Origin: Rhodanobacter sp.
GTDB taxonomy: Bacteria > Pseudomonadota > Gammaproteobacteria > Xanthomonadales > Rhodanobacteraceae
DNA length: 42,033 bases
Reading direction: 5' to 3'
NCBI GenBank assembly: GCA_004298045.1
Contig: SCRM01000012.1
Span: 1-42,033 of the forward strand
Shown one piece after another: positions 38,564 to 42,033 of the stretch; the stretch's first letter is position 1; each line of letters opens with the position of its first letter. A program made the position numbers and the translations under genes. Under the pieces are notes generated by a model that ran no database searches, was not told the DNA's origin, and saw only the letters and a list, made by a program, of their open reading frames with translations.

Positions 38564-41503
38564 ATGATTTCTCGTACGTTGCGACTCACCCACGCGACAC
38601 GCACCCATTCATTCCGTCGCCAGACCCTCGCCGCCGCCTGCTCGGCCGCGCTGCTCGGCCTGGCCTTCTGCAGCACCGCCATCGCCCAGGACACCCAGCC
38701 GGCCACCGCCACCGGCACGACCAGCAGCAAGGCGCCGGCCCCCAAGAAGAACGCCGAAAAGAAACCGGCCGACAAGCAGAACGCGCAAAACCTCAACGCC
38801 GTAATCGTCACCGGCATTGCCGGCAGTATCGAAAATTCGCTGAGAACCAAGAAGAATTCCAACGAAATCGTCGAGGCGATTTCCGCCGAGGACATCGGCA
38901 AGCTGCCTGACGCGAGCATTGCCGAGAGCCTGTCGCGTCTGCCCGGCCTGGCCACCCAGCGCCTGGACGGCCGCGCCAACATGATCTCGATCCGTGGCTT
39001 CTCGCCAGACTTTTCCGGCACGCTGCTGAACGGTCGCGAGCAGGCCACGGTCGGCGAGAACCGCGGTGTCGACTTCGACCAGTACCCCTCCGAGCTGATC
39101 AGCGGCGCGGTCGTCTACAAGACCCCCGATGCCACCCTGATCGGCCAGGGCCTGTCGGGCACGGTGGACCTGCACACGATCAGGCCGCTGGATCAACCCG
39201 GCCGGGTGATCACCGCCAACGTGCGTGGCGAATACACCACCAACGGCGATCTCAACCCCGGCACCGACGTGGGCACGCTGGGCCACCGCGCCAGCATCTC
39301 CTATGTCGACCAGTTCTTCGACCACACCCTGGGCCTCGCCGTGGGCTTCGCCCAGCTCGATTCACCGATCCAGAACAAGCGGTACAACTACTGGTGGTGG
39401 AACGCGGACAACGGCCCCATCGGCATGAACCAGAACTGGGGCGCGCCACTCACGCCGGGCCTGCCCGACAACGTGGTCAACCAGCAAGGCATGGAGCTGG
39501 ACGCGCAGTCGCAAACGCAGCGGCGCAACGGCCTGATGGCGGTACTGGAGTGGGCACCCAGCGAGCACACCCACTCCACGCTGGACATGTACTACTCCAC
39601 GTTCGACAACAAGAAGTACACCAACGACGCACAGTGGTCGAACAACCCGTGGGACAACGTGGCGTTCAGCAACGCGGGCATCACTTCCGCACTGCCCTAC
39701 CCCATCGTCACCTCGGGCACGATCAGCGGGATCAAGCCGATCCTGCAGAACCAATACCACCACGAGCACGACAAGCTGTTCTCAGTGGGCTGGAACAACC
39801 AGTTCTTCTTCGACAACGGCTGGACCGCCACCACCGACCTGTCCTATTCCGGCACCCGCGACAAGGTGCGTGACATCCAGATGTACATGGGGCTGCCTCC
39901 GGGCACCACGGCTTCGGTCGACTTCAACACCCCCACTGGCTTCGACTTCCCGAACCTCTCTCCCAGCGTGAACCTCGCCGACCCGAACATGGTCGGGTTC
40001 ACCGACCCGGGTGGCTACGGCCGCAACGGTCGCGAAGAGTTCGACCGGCAGACCGATACCATTCGCGCGGTGCGCTTCGAGGTCAGCCATCCGCTGGGTT
40101 GGATCTTCAGCGACTTCGTGCTGGGCGCGAACTACTCCCAGCGCATCAAGCGCAAGAACGCCGATGTGTTCTTCGCCTGGTTGAACGGCAATGGTTCCTC
40201 CAACACCTCGACCCTGCCGTATGACTCGAACTTCTTCGCGCCGATCACCGGCTTCGTGGGCCGGCCCACGCGGCTGAACTTCGGCGGCATCCCCGGCATC
40301 CTGTACTACAACGTGGCGGAGGCGCTGCAAAACCAGTTCTACCTCACCGAGGCAAACGGCGCCGGCGACTGGAGCCGCAACTATTCGATCACCGAGAACG
40401 TGCCGGTCGGCTACGTGAAGTTCAACATCGATACCAACGTTGGCAACGTACCGGTGACTGGCAACGTCGGTGTGCAGGTGGTGCACACCAACCAGAGCTC
40501 GCGGGCGCTGCAAACCGACAACAACGGCGATGCCATCGGCACGCTCAGCGGCGGTATCAGCTACACCAACTGGCTGCCCAGCCTGAACCTGGTATTCCAC
40601 CTTACCGACCGCCAGGACATCCGCTTCGGCTTCGCCAAGACGCTGGCGCGCGGGCGCATCGACGACGAGAAGGTAGCCAGCTCCGCCTGGGTGTCCAAGA
40701 TCACCCAAGGGCCGGCCGCCGGCCAGGTGCTGTGGGCGGGCAGCGGCGGCAACCCGAAGCTCAAGCCTTACGTGGCGGTGGGCACCGACCTGTCCTACGA
40801 GTTCTACTTCGGCAAGTCGAGCTACTTTGCCGCGGCCGTGTTCAACAAGAACCTGCTCAACTACATCGCCACGCAGACCGAGTTGAACCACGACTTCACG
40901 GGCTACGTCAACAACGACCCCACGCTGACGCCCACCAGCAACATCGGCTCGTTCACCATGCCGATGAACGGCAGCGGCGGCAAGATGCAGGGGCTGGAGT
41001 TGTCCGGCTCGCTGGAAGGCGGCCTGCTCGCCGATGCACTGGACGGTTTCGGTGCACAGGCCAACTTCTCGCTGACCAACAGCACCGTGTCGCAAAAGGT
41101 CATTGGTTCCATCCCGGGCGGCGCCGGGTCGCCACCGACCACCCTGCCGGGCCTGTCGCGCAAGGTGGCCAACCTCACGCTGTTCTACGAGAAATACGGC
41201 TGGTCGATACGCGTCGCCGAACGCTACCGCTCCTCGTTCACCGGCGAGATCGTGCCGAATTTCAACCAGATCGCGTATACGAAGGTCATCCCCAACCGGC
41301 AGACCGACCTGCAGTTGGGCTACGCCTTCGACGCTGGCAAATGGAAGGGGCTGACGCTGTTGCTCCAGGTCAGCAACTTGACCAACTCGCCTGATGCGAA
41401 GGTGCAGGTCTCCGGTCTGGCCGATGGCGAGCAGTTGACCATGCCGCAGTACTACGACACCTACGGTCGCACCGTGCTGCTGGGTGCGAGCTACAAGCTG
41501 TAA
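38564..41503 (+). CDS. TonB-dependent receptor, Xanthomonas/Caulobacter type
   Basis: A 979-residue outer-membrane receptor. A signal peptide ends near AIAQ (~residue 42), then a Thr/Ala/Lys/Pro-rich linker. A Ton-box-like LNAVIVTGI is followed by the plug domain ([64 protein letters not shown]). The rest is a 22-strand barrel with terminal Tyr/Leu-type strand ([14 protein letters not shown]). This subfamily often imports carbohydrates or peptides; no transport or degradative genes adjoin it, so the ligand is unknown. GAGG six bases before the ATG fixes the start. Two hairpins (38491-38519, 38525-38543) lie in its leader. Confidence 0.94.
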   Translation: MISRTLRLTHATRTHSFRRQTLAAACSAALLGLAFCSTAIAQDTQPATATGTTSSKAPAPKKNAEKKPADKQNAQNLNAVIVTGIAGSIENSLRTKKNSNEIVEAISAEDIGKLPDASIAESLSRLPGLATQRLDGRANMISIRGFSPDFSGTLLNGREQATVGENRGVDFDQYPSELISGAVVYKTPDATLIGQGLSGTVDLHTIRPLDQPGRVITANVRGEYTTNGDLNPGTDVGTLGHRASISYVDQFFDHTLGLAVGFAQLDSPIQNKRYNYWWWNADNGPIGMNQNWGAPLTPGLPDNVVNQQGMELDAQSQTQRRNGLMAVLEWAPSEHTHSTLDMYYSTFDNKKYTNDAQWSNNPWDNVAFSNAGITSALPYPIVTSGTISGIKPILQNQYHHEHDKLFSVGWNNQFFFDNGWTATTDLSYSGTRDKVRDIQMYMGLPPGTTASVDFNTPTGFDFPNLSPSVNLADPNMVGFTDPGGYGRNGREEFDRQTDTIRAVRFEVSHPLGWIFSDFVLGANYSQRIKRKNADVFFAWLNGNGSSNTSTLPYDSNFFAPITGFVGRPTRLNFGGIPGILYYNVAEALQNQFYLTEANGAGDWSRNYSITENVPVGYVKFNIDTNVGNVPVTGNVGVQVVHTNQSSRALQTDNNGDAIGTLSGGISYTNWLPSLNLVFHLTDRQDIRFGFAKTLARGRIDDEKVASSAWVSKITQGPAAGQVLWAGSGGNPKLKPYVAVGTDLSYEFYFGKSSYFAAAVFNKNLLNYIATQTELNHDFTGYVNNDPTLTPTSNIGSFTMPMNGSGGKMQGLELSGSLEGGLLADALDGFGAQANFSLTNSTVSQKVIGSIPGGAGSPPTTLPGLSRKVANLTLFYEKYGWSIRVAERYRSSFTGEIVPNFNQIAYTKVIPNRQTDLQLGYAFDAGKWKGLTLLLQVSNLTNSPDAKVQVSGLADGEQLTMPQYYDTYGRTVLLGASYKL

Positions 41504-41518
41504 GCCTGCAACCTTGAC

Positions 41519-41551
41519 GCCCTCCCCGGCCCGCGCCGGGGAGGGCGTTTT
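41519..41551 (+). terminator. Intrinsic terminator after the TonB receptor
   Basis: A 12-bp stem (GCCCTCCCCGGC and its complement) with loop CCGC, followed by GTTTT. It lies 16 bases past the receptor stop codon. Confidence 0.9.
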
Positions 41552-41561
41552 CGTGTCCGGC

Positions 41562-41567
41562 TACAAT
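41562..41567 (+). promoter_or_regulatory. -10-like element TACAAT before prfC
   Basis: TACAAT lies 25 bases before the prfC ATG, inside a short inverted repeat CCGGC/GCCGG. No clear -35 is seen at the right spacing. Confidence 0.45.
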
Positions 41568-41591
41568 AGCCGGCTTGCTTCGAGACGCCCC

Positions 41592-42033
41592 ATGTCCACC
41601 CATCTTCAAGAAACCCGCCGCCGGCGCACGTTCGCCATCATCAGCCACCCGGACGCGGGCAAGACCACGCTGACCGAAAAGCTGCTTCTGTTCGGCGGCG
41701 CGATCCAGCTGGCCGGTGCGGTCAAGGGGCGCAAGGCCGCGCGCCACGCCACCTCCGACTGGATGGCGCTGGAGCAGGAGCGCGGCATTTCGGTCACCAG
41801 CTCGGTGATGCAGTTCCCCTACGCCGGCAAGATCGTGAACCTGCTCGACACGCCGGGGCATGCGGACTTTTCCGAGGACACCTATCGCGTGCTCACCGCG
41901 GTCGACTCCGCGCTGATGGTGATCGACTGCGCCAAGGGCGTGGAGGAGCGCACGATCAAGCTGATGGAGGTGTGCCGCCTGCGCGACACGCCGATCATGA
42001 CCTTCATCAACAAGCTCGACCGCGAGGGCCGCT
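41592..42033 (+). CDS. prfC: Peptide chain release factor 3, N-terminal part (truncated by window edge)
   Basis: The first 147 residues of RF3, the GTPase that removes RF1/RF2 from the ribosome after peptide release. G1 is [15 protein letters not shown], switch I includes [20 protein letters not shown]3 is [16 protein letters not shown], and G4 (NKLDRE) is just reached. The ATG at 41592 fits the family start. The rest of the ~530-residue protein lies beyond the window. Confidence 0.97.
   Translation, partial: MSTHLQETRRRRTFAIISHPDAGKTTLTEKLLLFGGAIQLAGAVKGRKAARHATSDWMALEQERGISVTSSVMQFPYAGKIVNLLDTPGHADFSEDTYRVLTAVDSALMVIDCAKGVEERTIKLMEVCRLRDTPIMTFINKLDREGR

Overview
This 42 kb window is GC-rich, gene-dense chromosomal DNA of a gammaproteobacterium of the order Xanthomonadales, most likely a Rhodanobacteraceae- or Xanthomonadaceae-type genome. 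The evidence is the tRNA-Tyr/Gly/Thr-tuf cluster, the lolB / ispE-position / tRNA-Gln / prs / rplY / pth / ychF order, a GT41 OGT-like protein after prfA, a metX-metB-hom operon behind a SAM-I riboswitch, a TonB-Xanth-Caul-type receptor, and dispersed GGGATTC-type and REP-like repeats. No species can be named from the sequence alone. There is no prophage, insertion sequence, integron or CRISPR array.

Layout. 1-700: 5' end of tuf preceded by three tRNAs and a good sigma-70 promoter, all on the minus strand. 0.7-9.2 kb: minus-strand run reading (in transcription order) TPR lipoprotein, lolB, a GNAT/IspE-like fusion, tRNA-Gln, prs, rplY, pth, ychF, acyl-CoA thioesterase. 9.3-13.9 kb: plus-strand hemA, prfA and an OGT-like glycosyltransferase. 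13.9-15.9 kb: minus-strand yihY-type membrane protein, TlpA-like thioredoxin, acylphosphatase, with overlapping or nearly abutting ends. 15.9-19.1 kb: plus-strand wrbA-like flavoprotein, DUF2069 protein, AidB-like acyl-CoA dehydrogenase, one-domain asparaginase-like protein. 19.4-21.6 kb: secreted M4 metalloprotease. 22.2-28.0 kb: sufT, a small membrane protein, and the proton-translocating transhydrogenase genes, which are split by an inverted sigma-factor/DUF3619/DUF3106 operon. 28.1-32.7 kb: cytidine deaminase, nitroreductase, Xni-like nuclease, a redoxin and an M13 peptidase. 32.8-38.4 kb: methionine operon (metX-metB-hom) under a SAM-I riboswitch, divergent from a cysteine-synthase-like gene and a 2OG-Fe(II) dioxygenase. 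38.5-42 kb: a large TonB-dependent receptor and the start of prfC.

Most interesting points. (1) The gene at the ispE position encodes an intact-looking GNAT acetyltransferase fused to an IspE-like domain that has lost both catalytic residues (Lys10 to Arg, Asp141 to His, E. coli numbering), its GYH motif and part of its glycine-rich loop. It looks like a kinase-dead paralogue. (2) The met operon leader can be read as a complete switch: aptamer, a 9-nt anti-P1 copy and an anti-Shine-Dalgarno element, with tandem MetJ-box-like octamers upstream of the promoter. (3) The pnt genes are interrupted by an inverted sigma-factor operon. (4) Two repeat families mark the intergenic regions.
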